Source: PNNG01 sp046291695
GTDB lineage: Bacteria; Bacteroidota; Bacteroidia; UBA7662
NCBI GenBank assembly: GCA_046291695.1
Contig: JBKBSO010000010.1
Location: 73,535-137,534, forward strand
DNA length: 64,000 nt
Reading direction: 5' to 3'
Shown: piece after piece, positions 46,181 through 54,324 of the stretch
Position numbering within the stretch: position 1 is the first letter of the stretch
Layout of the letters: every line of letters begins with the position of its first letter
The notes under the pieces: generated by a model
What the model was told of the DNA's origin: nothing
Seen by the model: only the letters and a program-made list of their open reading frames with translations
The model's database searches: none
Translations under genes and position numbers: made by a program

Positions 46181-47050
46181 ATGAAGTCAATTGTTTACAA
46201 AAACCCCGCAGCTAAGCAAAAAATCATGTCGTTGTACGATCAGAAGTTGGCATCCTTACCCGTACAGCCCCAAAGTATTTATGTAGATACTTTTGCAGGT
46301 AAAACCCATGTGCTGAAGTTAGGGGCTGATCATTTACCTCCTTTGGTGCTTTTTCATGGCATTAATGCGGGCGCCGCGGTAAGTCTCAAAGTAATACATA
46401 GCCTTCAAACCCAATATCGGCTCTTTGCCATCGATACCATTGGCCAGGCCACCCGAAGTGCCGAAACCCGCCTTTCGCTTAAAGGTCCCGACCTGGGACG
46501 CTGGATTGCTGAAACCCTTGATGCTTTGAAGATTCAAAAGGCCTGCATGGTGGGGATATCGTATGGTGCTTTTTTGCTACAGAAATTCTTGCAATTTGCG
46601 CCAAAGCGAGTCGAAAAGGCCATATTCGTAGTGCCTTCGGGATTGGTGAACGGTGCAATTTGGCCTTCGCTGCGTCAATTGAGCTGGCCACTTTTGCGTT
46701 TTCAAATGACCAAATCAAAAGCACATTTACACGAATTTTTGAAGGCCTTTCATCAAATGCCCATCGATCCTTTTTGGAGTGAATTGCATTATCATTTACT
46801 TACCGGAACCCATATGGACTACCGCCGGCCTCCATTACTGCGTCCTTCTGAGGTAGCCGCTGTAGTGGCTCCTGTGTATATGATAGGGGCCGAAAACGAT
46901 ATTTTTTTTCCAGCCGAAGTCGCAGTTGTCCAATGTAAAGCCTGCTTTAGCAATTTTCAAGAAGCTTATTTGCTTAAAGAAAGCAAGCACATTCCCGACC
47001 CAAACAGCTATGCCGAAATCAAAGAAAAAATTGCGTATTGGTTGCAGTAG
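46181..47050 (+). CDS. alpha/beta hydrolase
   Basis: 289 residues, no signal peptide. Oxyanion motif LVLFHGINAG, nucleophile elbow VGISYGA, likely acid in IGAENDIFF and base in ESKHIPDP. Substrate unknown. Divergently paired with a TetR regulator, suggesting a small inducible unit. Confidence 0.85.
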   Translation: MKSIVYKNPAAKQKIMSLYDQKLASLPVQPQSIYVDTFAGKTHVLKLGADHLPPLVLFHGINAGAAVSLKVIHSLQTQYRLFAIDTIGQATRSAETRLSLKGPDLGRWIAETLDALKIQKACMVGISYGAFLLQKFLQFAPKRVEKAIFVVPSGLVNGAIWPSLRQLSWPLLRFQMTKSKAHLHEFLKAFHQMPIDPFWSELHYHLLTGTHMDYRRPPLLRPSEVAAVVAPVYMIGAENDIFFPAEVAVVQCKACFSNFQEAYLLKESKHIPDPNSYAEIKEKIAYWLQ

Positions 47051-47065
47051 TAGCTCCCGGCCTTG

Positions 47066-49237
47066 TTAAACCACAAAGCGCCAAATGAGTTTGCCCAATA
47101 CCGTTCCCCGGCTGGGGTCAAGTTGTCCGGTTTGGGTGTCGAATACCTGATTTACAATCAGGAAAAAGTCGGTACCAATGATGGGGATAAATTGCAGCCT
47201 GAAGTTGATGTTAAATTCATTTTGGGCCGAATTCCACTGACTCAGCAATGAACCAAATAAGTTGGGGTTGAGGGCGTAGGTAATGCGCGATCCAATGAGG
47301 TTGGTTTGAAAACTACCCACCGGCAAGGCTACATTATTGTGTTCGTAGCGTAAGCTCAACCCAAAATATCGACTGCTCCTCCAAAGCAACTCAGTTTGGG
47401 TTTGGAGGCTGTTGCCGTTGTAAAATTCACCCCAACTCATGCGGCTGTCAAGGGCTAACAAACGCCCGCGAAAGGTGCGGAAACGGGCATTCGACTGTCG
47501 CCACCAATACATGCCTTCGGGTATCACCACATCCCGGGCAATGGTAAATGGCGCTCGCAAACCTTCGGCCACCAGCGCATGGTTAAGCGTAAAGCTTTCG
47601 CCACTTTTGGTATCAAAGCCGAGGTATTGAAAGTTGTAATTAAAGGACTGAATTTGACCGTTATCGTCGTATTGGGTATTGGTAATTTGAGCGGGTTTAA
47701 ATTCGTATTGCCGTATCCAGGTCAAGTATTTTTTAGGCCTCGGCTTAAAACTGAAATCCACGAATTGCTCGCGAAATGAGCGACGCAACATAAGCCCAAC
47801 TTCTGGTTCAAAATCTTCGGGGCCTCTTTGGGCGGAGGTAAAAATGCTGAATTTATCATTGGGATAACTGATAAAAAACCGATAAGCAGTGGCTCCTGGA
47901 TTAAAGCCCTCGTCGGTATTGTAGGTGTTGATGAGCGCCCCGCCTATATCGAGGTTTTTGTAGCCTAAAAAGCGTGAAGTGCTGTAGCGCCCATTGATGC
48001 CGGTGCTGCTGTGCCAACGGTCGGCAGTAATTTTGTTGGTGGTCATGGCGCCAATTACACTTTGCCGCCCCACATCTTGCCGCCAACTGGCCGTGGTGTA
48101 GTTGGTGCTTTGCTGGCTGGCCGTGGCTGCGGTTTGGATGCTCATGAGCCCCAGGGTGCGGTCGTCTTCTTTGCCTAACAAGCGGGCGCCCGCAATGATG
48201 GGAACGGCTTCGCGGTTTTGGTCGAGCCCAATGCGCCGGGTGTAAAACGGTATGATGCGGTTGCCTCCAAATCCGAAGTTGAAAAAGTCGTCGCCTTCCA
48301 AGAAAAACTCCCGAAGTTCAGGAAAAAACAGCGGAAATCGGGTGATGTTTACCTGCTGCTGATCGGCTTCTACCTGGGCAAAATCAGTGTTGAAGGTGAG
48401 GTTGAGCCGATAGGTTGGACTGAGCAGGTAGTTGATATCGCCGCCCAAATTGCCTGTAGGCCTGCTGCCTTCAGGGGTGATTTCGCCTCCCCCAATGCCG
48501 TAAGGTTTGATTTCTACAAACTGTTTTTGGGTGAGCTCGTTCAGCCCAATGAGCTGCCCAGCCAGGTTGACTTGCTGAATTTGATTGTCGCGGCTCCAGC
48601 CTTGCCAGCGGGCTTGCTCGCGTTTGCGACGGATGTTTCGTTCAAAGTTAATGCCCCAAATCTGCTCTTCGATACCCACACGGTATTTGAGGGTGTAAAA
48701 AGGTATTTCGAATTCGGCAAACCAGCCCTCCTCGGTAATGGTGGTACGCACGTCCCATACCCCGTTCCAAAAGGCATTGGTCGATCCGCCATTGTTAAAC
48801 ACTTGTAAATCGGCCCGGGCTGCTACAGGGTTGGTCACAAACATGAAGCCGTTACGCTTGTCGTGGTAGGTATCGATGATGATGATGAAATTATCGTCGA
48901 GGCTAAAGTCGAAATCGCGGCGCAATTCGCGGGCAATGAGCTTGTCGGGCCGACTGTCGTAGCACCACACGCCTATGTACAGCTTTTGGTCGTCGTACAA
49001 CACCGCCACTTCGGTACGTTCGCTTACGGGGGCTCCTAGGGTAAGCTCGCGCTGGGTGAAATTGCTGATGCGAGGAGCCTGCTGCCAGGCGGCTTCGTCG
49101 AGTTTACCATCGATAAGTGGAGCTTCGGGGGTGTAAACGGCCCGCAGCTTGGAGGCATCGGTTTGCGCATGTGCCGGCAAAGGGCCCAGTCCAGCCAGCC
49201 AAATTGCCCAAACACCCAAAACCCAAGCCCTTTTCAT
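47066..49237 (-). CDS. DUF5916 outer-membrane protein with CBM9-like head
   Basis: 723 residues; signal peptide to AHAQ. Residues about 35-230 are a carbohydrate-binding-9-like sandwich (APLIDGKLDEAAWQQAP, VLYDDQKLYIGVWCYDS, DNFIIIIDTYHDKRNGFMF). The remainder is a beta barrel of the DUF5916 family with RRIGL, GARLLGK and many alternate-residue strands, ending with aromatic-rich LIWRFVV. It may bind a glycan or metabolite at the outer membrane. Common in Bacteroidota. The start of the gene faces the CRISPR insertion. Confidence 0.88.
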   Translation of the reverse strand: MKRAWVLGVWAIWLAGLGPLPAHAQTDASKLRAVYTPEAPLIDGKLDEAAWQQAPRISNFTQRELTLGAPVSERTEVAVLYDDQKLYIGVWCYDSRPDKLIARELRRDFDFSLDDNFIIIIDTYHDKRNGFMFVTNPVAARADLQVFNNGGSTNAFWNGVWDVRTTITEEGWFAEFEIPFYTLKYRVGIEEQIWGINFERNIRRKREQARWQGWSRDNQIQQVNLAGQLIGLNELTQKQFVEIKPYGIGGGEITPEGSRPTGNLGGDINYLLSPTYRLNLTFNTDFAQVEADQQQVNITRFPLFFPELREFFLEGDDFFNFGFGGNRIIPFYTRRIGLDQNREAVPIIAGARLLGKEDDRTLGLMSIQTAATASQQSTNYTTASWRQDVGRQSVIGAMTTNKITADRWHSSTGINGRYSTSRFLGYKNLDIGGALINTYNTDEGFNPGATAYRFFISYPNDKFSIFTSAQRGPEDFEPEVGLMLRRSFREQFVDFSFKPRPKKYLTWIRQYEFKPAQITNTQYDDNGQIQSFNYNFQYLGFDTKSGESFTLNHALVAEGLRAPFTIARDVVIPEGMYWWRQSNARFRTFRGRLLALDSRMSWGEFYNGNSLQTQTELLWRSSRYFGLSLRYEHNNVALPVGSFQTNLIGSRITYALNPNLFGSLLSQWNSAQNEFNINFRLQFIPIIGTDFFLIVNQVFDTQTGQLDPSRGTVLGKLIWRFVV

Positions 49238-49338
49238 GCGGGTGCGAAGATACGGAGTGCGACGGGAAATGGAAGCTGACCCCTATAAGAAATAGGGACG
49301 GCAAGGAATTGTTACTGCCGTATAAATGACGCCACTAA
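49238..49338. other. intergenic flank of the CRISPR insertion (left)
   Basis: Native flank between the DUF5916 start and the first 49-bp repeat. It should be the original downstream region of the gene now at 57307-57789. Nothing else seen. Confidence 0.5.
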
Positions 49339-49387
49339 GGACACTTCGCCCGTAACCGTTCAATTTGTTCGGCTTTGGGGTGGAATT
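49339..49387. repeat. left 49-bp direct repeat flanking the CRISPR locus
   Basis: This 49-bp sequence is identical to 57314-57362. In its minus-strand reading it encodes FHPKAEQIERLRAKCP followed by a stop, that is, the last codons of the gene at 57307-57789. The two copies bracket the whole CRISPR-Cas locus. Confidence 0.92.
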
Positions 49388-49513
49388 TAGTGGCTAGAAT
49401 TGTATCCTGTTGTGGATGGAATTATGGTATCGCATTTTACCATAGATTCTTGTTTATTAAAGTAGAATATTATATTTTAGAAGTGCTGAATCTTTTATTG
49501 AATTATTTATCCT

Positions 49514-49597
49514 AAAAAAAGAACGCCACGGAGTACGCAGCGTTCAAGGTTTATCACCTTCGGCATATAGCCTTTTTGTGATAAGAATTCGAAATGG
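49514..49597 (-). ncRNA. predicted tracrRNA
   Basis: On the minus strand: anti-repeat (49576-49600 region, containing ATTTCGAATTCTTATCACAA) complementary to the first about 25 nt of the repeat with one 2-nt internal mismatch; then a small GGC/GCC hairpin; then AAGGT/ACCTT; then the terminator GAACGC/GCGTTC plus seven U (49514-49545). The promoter box TATATTTG lies at 49602-49609 on the same strand. The anti-repeat tells the strand of the crRNA. End points are inferred to within a few bases. Confidence 0.82.
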
Positions 49598-49601
49598 TAT
49601 T

Positions 49602-49609
49602 CAAATATA
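49602..49609 (-). promoter_or_regulatory. -7 box of tracrRNA
   Basis: TATATTTG on the minus strand, perfect TAnnTTTG, about 5 nt before the predicted tracrRNA 5' end. A weak T-rich -33 region (TTTTAG) lies 18 bp upstream. Confidence 0.6.
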
Positions 49610-49636
49610 GATAAAAATCTGAATAAACTAAAATCT

Positions 49637-52600
49637 ATGATTATTGGAATTGATATGGGAACTAATAGCCTTGGATGGGCAGTAATTGGAAATAAGTCCA
49701 TTATTGAAACTGGCGTTAGGGTATTCCCAGAAGGGGTTAACAGACCTAAAGGTGGTGCGGAAGAGTCTAAAAACAAAAAAAGAAGGGAAGCAAGACAAAT
49801 TCGAAGACAATATTTTAGACGTCGATTGCGCCTTCAGGCATTAGAGAAACTTCTGTCGAAGTATATGATGTTTCCTGATGATTCGCAGCGAGCGACTTGG
49901 GTGGCATTGAACCCTTATCAATTGCGAGCAAAGGGTGTAGAAGAGGAATTGACACCTTTAGAATTTGGTCGTGTGCTTTACCATATAGCCCAGCGAAGGG
50001 GATTTAAGTCAAGTATGAAAGGCAAAGCTGAAGAAGAGGGAAAAATTTATGATGGCAATCTTAAAATCAACAAGATTGGAATAACAGCAACCCAGCAAGG
50101 TATTGCAGAGGGTCAATATCCAACACTAGGATCGTACTTGAATGACTTAGATACATCAAAGGAAAGGATTAGGAATCGCTATACGACTCGTCAAATGTAT
50201 ATTCATGAATTTGAAGTGTTATGGAACGTTCAAAAACAGTTTAAGTCCGAATTTTATTCTGATGAACTTAAAGAAAGTATTGGAAATGAACGAACCGGTG
50301 TTTTATTCTTTCAACGGCCTTTGAGGTCACAAAAGTCCCTCGTAGGAAAATGCAAATTTGAACCACAAAAACCAAAAGCGCCATTAAGTTCAATAGCCTA
50401 TCAAGATTATCGAGCTTGGAGTTTTTTAAATACATTGAAGTATGGTAACAATGAGGCATTGACGTCTGAACAAAAAGTACTTGCTTTTGAAGAAATGAGT
50501 ATAAAGCCCAAACTAACACTCAAGGCACTTAAGAAAAAGTTGAAAATTGACGAAATATTTAATTACGAGGACGATGCTCCTTTACCATGTCTAACATCGC
50601 TTGCATTTTTCAAGAAGCATTTCGAAGGGTTTATAGACTTCAACGAAGAAAAGCAATTACATGATTTGTGGCATTTGTTTTATGATGCAGCAGATGTAGA
50701 TTGGTTAAGAACGAAATTACAACAGGTGTATGGTATGGATGAAATCCAAGCAAAAAAAGCAAGTTCAATTAGATTGGAGGAGGGGTATGCGAGTTTATCA
50801 ACTTTAGCAATTACGAGAATACTGCCTTTCTTAGAAATGGGTTTTATGTTCGATCAAGCTGTTTTGATAGCTGGAGTTCAAAAAGCTTTAGGAGAGAGCC
50901 GATGGAATATGCTTAGCACTGAGGTTCGCAATGGTCTTATCGATAGCATTTTGCATGTTGCTAAAAGGAAAGAAAAGAGTAAATCACGCGAAAGGATCGC
51001 TAATTATTTACAAAACGAATTTGGATTAGATGAGAAGCGATTAAAACTGCTTTACCATCATAGTGATTTAGAAGATCAAGAGGATCTAATGGAAAACTTG
51101 CCGGAAATTAGGAATTTGCGAAACCCTGTGGTTCAGCAATCAATGGCTGAACTACGAGCGGTAATGAATTCTATAATTAAGAACCATGGCAAACCTGATC
51201 ACATAGTTGTAGAATTGGCTCGTGAATTGAAGAACTCTTCAAAAAAGCGAGAAGAAATACGTAAATCCAATTTGGAGCGCGAAAATCAAAGAAATAAAGC
51301 GAAAGAAAAGCTATTGAAGGATGGTATCAGGCCGACTAGTTACAATATTACTAAGTACTTACTATGGGAAGAGTGTAGTCGTATATGCCCGTATACCGGA
51401 AAATCCATTGGCTGGCAGGATTTATTCGATGATGGCATTTGGCAAATTGAACACATCATTCCGTATAGTATTTCGCTTGACGATAGCTTTATGAATAAAA
51501 CACTCTGTTATGCTGATGAAAACAGGCGTAAAGGGAATAAAACACCGTTTCAATTTTATGGTAGTGATGAAACTACTTGGCAAGAAAAAAAGGTACTAGT
51601 AAAACAACTGCTTTGCAATCGCGCTAGCTACTCGAAATTTTTGCGATTTGTTGATGAAAGAGATCCGATAGCTGATGATTTCTTATCACGACAATTGAAT
51701 GATACCAGATACATGTCGAAAGAAGCTAAATCATATTTAGCCAAGATATGCAAGGATGTGGTGGTCAGTCCAGGCAGTGTAACATCGCAACTTAGGCATT
51801 TATGGGGCTTGAATGGTATTTTGAGTCCACCAATAAAGACGGATTTTAAATTTGAAGGACCATGTTGGATTGTCACAAATGAAACAGGTGAAGCTGTACA
51901 TTTAGAACCATGGAGTTTGGATTTAGTCGGTAAAGCAGAAGAGAAATTGTCAAAATATGGAATAGTATGGGAAGGTGATATTCGTAAAGGAATGTTTCAA
52001 AGCAAAAAGGAAAGAGCAGATCATCGACATCACGCTGTCGATGCCATTGCAATAGCCTGTACAGAAAGAAGATTTGTACAACAGTTATCTTTCTATCATA
52101 GTCGATCAAAAGAACATCTTTACCCGGATTTTGAATTGCCATGGCCAACTTTTTTTAGGGATGCCAAGCGGAGTGTTGAAAATATTTTGGTGGTTCATAA
52201 AAAACGCAACCGGTTAATTACGAGTAGAAGCCTTAAGCAGAAAATTAATGGAACAATTGTCGTGCATAAACTGGTTGCTCCTCGAGGGCAATTGCATGAG
52301 GAAACTTATTATGGCCGTGTGCATGATCCTATTTCAAATAGAATGGAATTTACAACACGTAAACCTTTAGAAGCTATTACGAAGGTAAAGCACATTGCAA
52401 GGATAAATGAAACTGAAATATTGAAGCAAATTGAGGAACGGGCAAAAGAATTGAATGTTGATCTGAAGAATGAAAAAGCTACGTTGCCTAAGAACTTCTT
52501 TTTTGAATCAGATGAAAATGGTATGCCAATCCCTGTATTATATATGCCAAATAGAAGAAATGGCAAACCTAACCCTATAAAAAAAGTTAGAGTTCGGGTG

Positions 52601-53044
52601 GAAAGTTCTAATATGGCGTTACGCTCTGAACATACTTATCAGTATGCAGAACCAGGCAATAACTATTTAGTTGCAATTATAGAGTCTGACGCAGGGTTGC
52701 GTGAAGAAATGATTTCATTTTGGACAGCAGTTGAAAGAAAAAAGCAAGGCCTCGAACTTATTCCGGTTTCTCAGGGAGAACGCGTGAAATATACCTTTCA
52801 ATCGAATGACTTGTACTTTTTAGGCTTACCTGATCATATAGATATTCGTACTGCTTCTAAAGCGGAATTGAGTCCATATCTTTATCGGGTACAGAAGCTT
52901 TCAAGCATGTATTATGTGTTCAGGCACCATGGCGCAGCTACGCTAGATCAAGAGTCAGAAATGCAAAGTGTTCAGTCCTTCAAACGTTTGTTACATTTGG
53001 ATCCAATCAAGGTCAAGCTTGATTTGCTAGGCCGTATTGTATGA
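49637..53044 (+). CDS. cas9: type II-C CRISPR nuclease Cas9
   Basis: 1135 residues, compact II-C size. All catalytic parts are present: RuvC-I with D6 in IGIDMGTNSLGWAV; Arg-rich bridge helix (KKRREARQIRRQYFRRRLR, about 48-66); QRRGFKSS; RuvC-II E526 in HIVVELARE; HNH with H606 in QIEHIIPY and N629; RuvC-III H799 and D802 in HRHHAVDAIAIA; then the WED/PAM-interacting region to the end. The gene is visibly more A+T-rich than neighbours beyond the repeats. It overlaps cas1 by 4 bp. It should cut DNA with tracrRNA:crRNA guides; its PAM cannot be read here. Confidence 0.97.
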   Translation: MIIGIDMGTNSLGWAVIGNKSIIETGVRVFPEGVNRPKGGAEESKNKKRREARQIRRQYFRRRLRLQALEKLLSKYMMFPDDSQRATWVALNPYQLRAKGVEEELTPLEFGRVLYHIAQRRGFKSSMKGKAEEEGKIYDGNLKINKIGITATQQGIAEGQYPTLGSYLNDLDTSKERIRNRYTTRQMYIHEFEVLWNVQKQFKSEFYSDELKESIGNERTGVLFFQRPLRSQKSLVGKCKFEPQKPKAPLSSIAYQDYRAWSFLNTLKYGNNEALTSEQKVLAFEEMSIKPKLTLKALKKKLKIDEIFNYEDDAPLPCLTSLAFFKKHFEGFIDFNEEKQLHDLWHLFYDAADVDWLRTKLQQVYGMDEIQAKKASSIRLEEGYASLSTLAITRILPFLEMGFMFDQAVLIAGVQKALGESRWNMLSTEVRNGLIDSILHVAKRKEKSKSRERIANYLQNEFGLDEKRLKLLYHHSDLEDQEDLMENLPEIRNLRNPVVQQSMAELRAVMNSIIKNHGKPDHIVVELARELKNSSKKREEIRKSNLERENQRNKAKEKLLKDGIRPTSYNITKYLLWEECSRICPYTGKSIGWQDLFDDGIWQIEHIIPYSISLDDSFMNKTLCYADENRRKGNKTPFQFYGSDETTWQEKKVLVKQLLCNRASYSKFLRFVDERDPIADDFLSRQLNDTRYMSKEAKSYLAKICKDVVVSPGSVTSQLRHLWGLNGILSPPIKTDFKFEGPCWIVTNETGEAVHLEPWSLDLVGKAEEKLSKYGIVWEGDIRKGMFQSKKERADHRHHAVDAIAIACTERRFVQQLSFYHSRSKEHLYPDFELPWPTFFRDAKRSVENILVVHKKRNRLITSRSLKQKINGTIVVHKLVAPRGQLHEETYYGRVHDPISNRMEFTTRKPLEAITKVKHIARINETEILKQIEERAKELNVDLKNEKATLPKNFFFESDENGMPIPVLYMPNRRNGKPNPIKKVRVRVESSNMALRSEHTYQYAEPGNNYLVAIIESDAGLREEMISFWTAVERKKQGLELIPVSQGERVKYTFQSNDLYFLGLPDHIDIRTASKAELSPYLYRVQKLSSMYYVFRHHGAATLDQESEMQSVQSFKRLLHLDPIKVKLDLLGRIV

Positions 53045-53943
53045 AACGAAGTATTCATTTGATTAATCCTGCCACGGTTCGGCAAGAGATGAGGCAACTT
53101 ATGATCATTTCTTCAGAAACGGGTGAAGTTAAAAGAGTGCCAATTGAAGATATGGATACTCTGGTTTTAGTGCACCCACAAATATTGATTTCACACCAAA
53201 CATTGAGAGCTTGTGCAGAAGAAGGTGTTGCGGTTGTGTTCAGCGGCCAGGATTTTCATCCTATTAGTATTTCGCTCCCATTCGCGGGGCATACACTACA
53301 CACTAAAATATTGCGACAACAATCGAAAATTAAAGAACCTTTGAGAAAGCAAGCTTGGCAACAAACCGTAATGCATAAAATTTCAAATCAGGCCGGCTTA
53401 TTGAAGGATATGAATGCACCGATAGCGGTTCTTAACAAGTATGCAAAAAGTGTACGAAGTGATGATGCAGATAATTTAGAAGCCAGGGCTGCCAAGTACT
53501 ATTGGAAGCATTTTTTGGACGAAATTCCATTTAGCCGTGAAAGATTTGGTAATTGGCCCAATCCATTATTGAATTATACCTACGCCGTTTACAGGGCATC
53601 ATTAGCCAGGGCTGTTGTTGGTGCCGGCCTTCATCCCGCCTTAGGGTTTCATCATAAGAACCAATATAATGCCTTTAGTTTGGTCGACGACCTAATTGAA
53701 CCATATCGGCCATATGCAGACAGAGCGGTATTAGCATGTCTGGCACAATTTAGTGGTGAAGAAGAATTGACGACTGCAGTTAAGCGATTTTTGATTGCGA
53801 GTCTTCAAGGTGATGTGAAAATCAGAAAACAAATGAGCCCTCTTTTACAAGCCATGAAAGTTAGTGCCCAAAGCTATGTGAAATTCATTTTTTCAGAAAC
53901 TGATAAAATCATTTATCCAGAATGGCATGGTGTTAATCAATAA
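53041..53943 (+). CDS. cas1: Cas1 spacer integrase
   Basis: 300 residues, type II-C form. Active-site residues seen: E147 in NLEARAAKYYW, H205 in GFHHKNQYNAF, and E220 with DD216-217 in SLVDDLIEPYRP. With Cas2 it inserts new spacers. Translation is coupled to cas9 (ATGA overlap) and cas2 (17-bp overlap). There is no cas4 or csn2, consistent with II-C. Confidence 0.96.
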   Translation: MKRSIHLINPATVRQEMRQLMIISSETGEVKRVPIEDMDTLVLVHPQILISHQTLRACAEEGVAVVFSGQDFHPISISLPFAGHTLHTKILRQQSKIKEPLRKQAWQQTVMHKISNQAGLLKDMNAPIAVLNKYAKSVRSDDADNLEARAAKYYWKHFLDEIPFSRERFGNWPNPLLNYTYAVYRASLARAVVGAGLHPALGFHHKNQYNAFSLVDDLIEPYRPYADRAVLACLAQFSGEEELTTAVKRFLIASLQGDVKIRKQMSPLLQAMKVSAQSYVKFIFSETDKIIYPEWHGVNQ

Positions 53944-54274
53944 AAGTAGATTCAATGCGTATCAAACTATGTGGCTTTATGTTTTTTTTGATTTACCAGT
54001 TAATACAGACATCCACCGGAAGCGCTATGCGCGTTTTAGGAAAAATTTGATGCGCGATGGATTTACGATGGTGCAATTTTCAGTATATCATCGTCATTGT
54101 GCTAGTCCTGAGAGTGTGGATGTTCATAAAAAAAGAATAAAAGCAATGGTGCCTTCTGAAGGTATGGTAAGTGTAATGGCTATTACAGACAAACAATTTG
54201 CATTGATCGAACATTTTGTAGCAGGCAAAAAGCCATTACCAGCATCTATTCCGCAACAACTGGAGTTTTTTTAA
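53927..54274 (+). CDS. cas2: Cas2
   Basis: 115 residues; ferredoxin-like fold with MWLYVFFDLPVNT, RKRYARFRKNLMRDGFTMVQFSVY (key FDLP, RK-Y--FRK--L--DG) and QLEFF at the end. The ATG at 53927 gives the family-like N-terminus (INKSRFNAYQTMW); M15 is an alternative. Closes the cas operon. Confidence 0.95.
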   Translation: MVLINKSRFNAYQTMWLYVFFDLPVNTDIHRKRYARFRKNLMRDGFTMVQFSVYHRHCASPESVDVHKKRIKAMVPSEGMVSVMAITDKQFALIEHFVAGKKPLPASIPQQLEFF

Positions 54275-54279
54275 ATGCG

Positions 54280-54304
54280 AAAACCAGCCTAAATGGCTGG
54301 TTTT
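54280..54304. terminator. bidirectional terminator between cas2 and array
   Basis: Perfect 10-bp stem AAAACCAGCC/GGCTGGTTTT with 5-nt loop, T run on both strands. It can stop the cas operon from the left and the array transcript from the right, which fits the convergent reading inferred for the array. Confidence 0.85.
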
Positions 54305-54324
54305 CTGTGTCTTTTGGCAATGGT

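Noticed and set aside
54275..54324. Leader between cas2 and the array
   Set aside because: The 50 bp hold a bidirectional terminator, and the anti-repeat shows transcription comes from the other side. It could still mark the spacer uptake end, which the sequence alone does not show.
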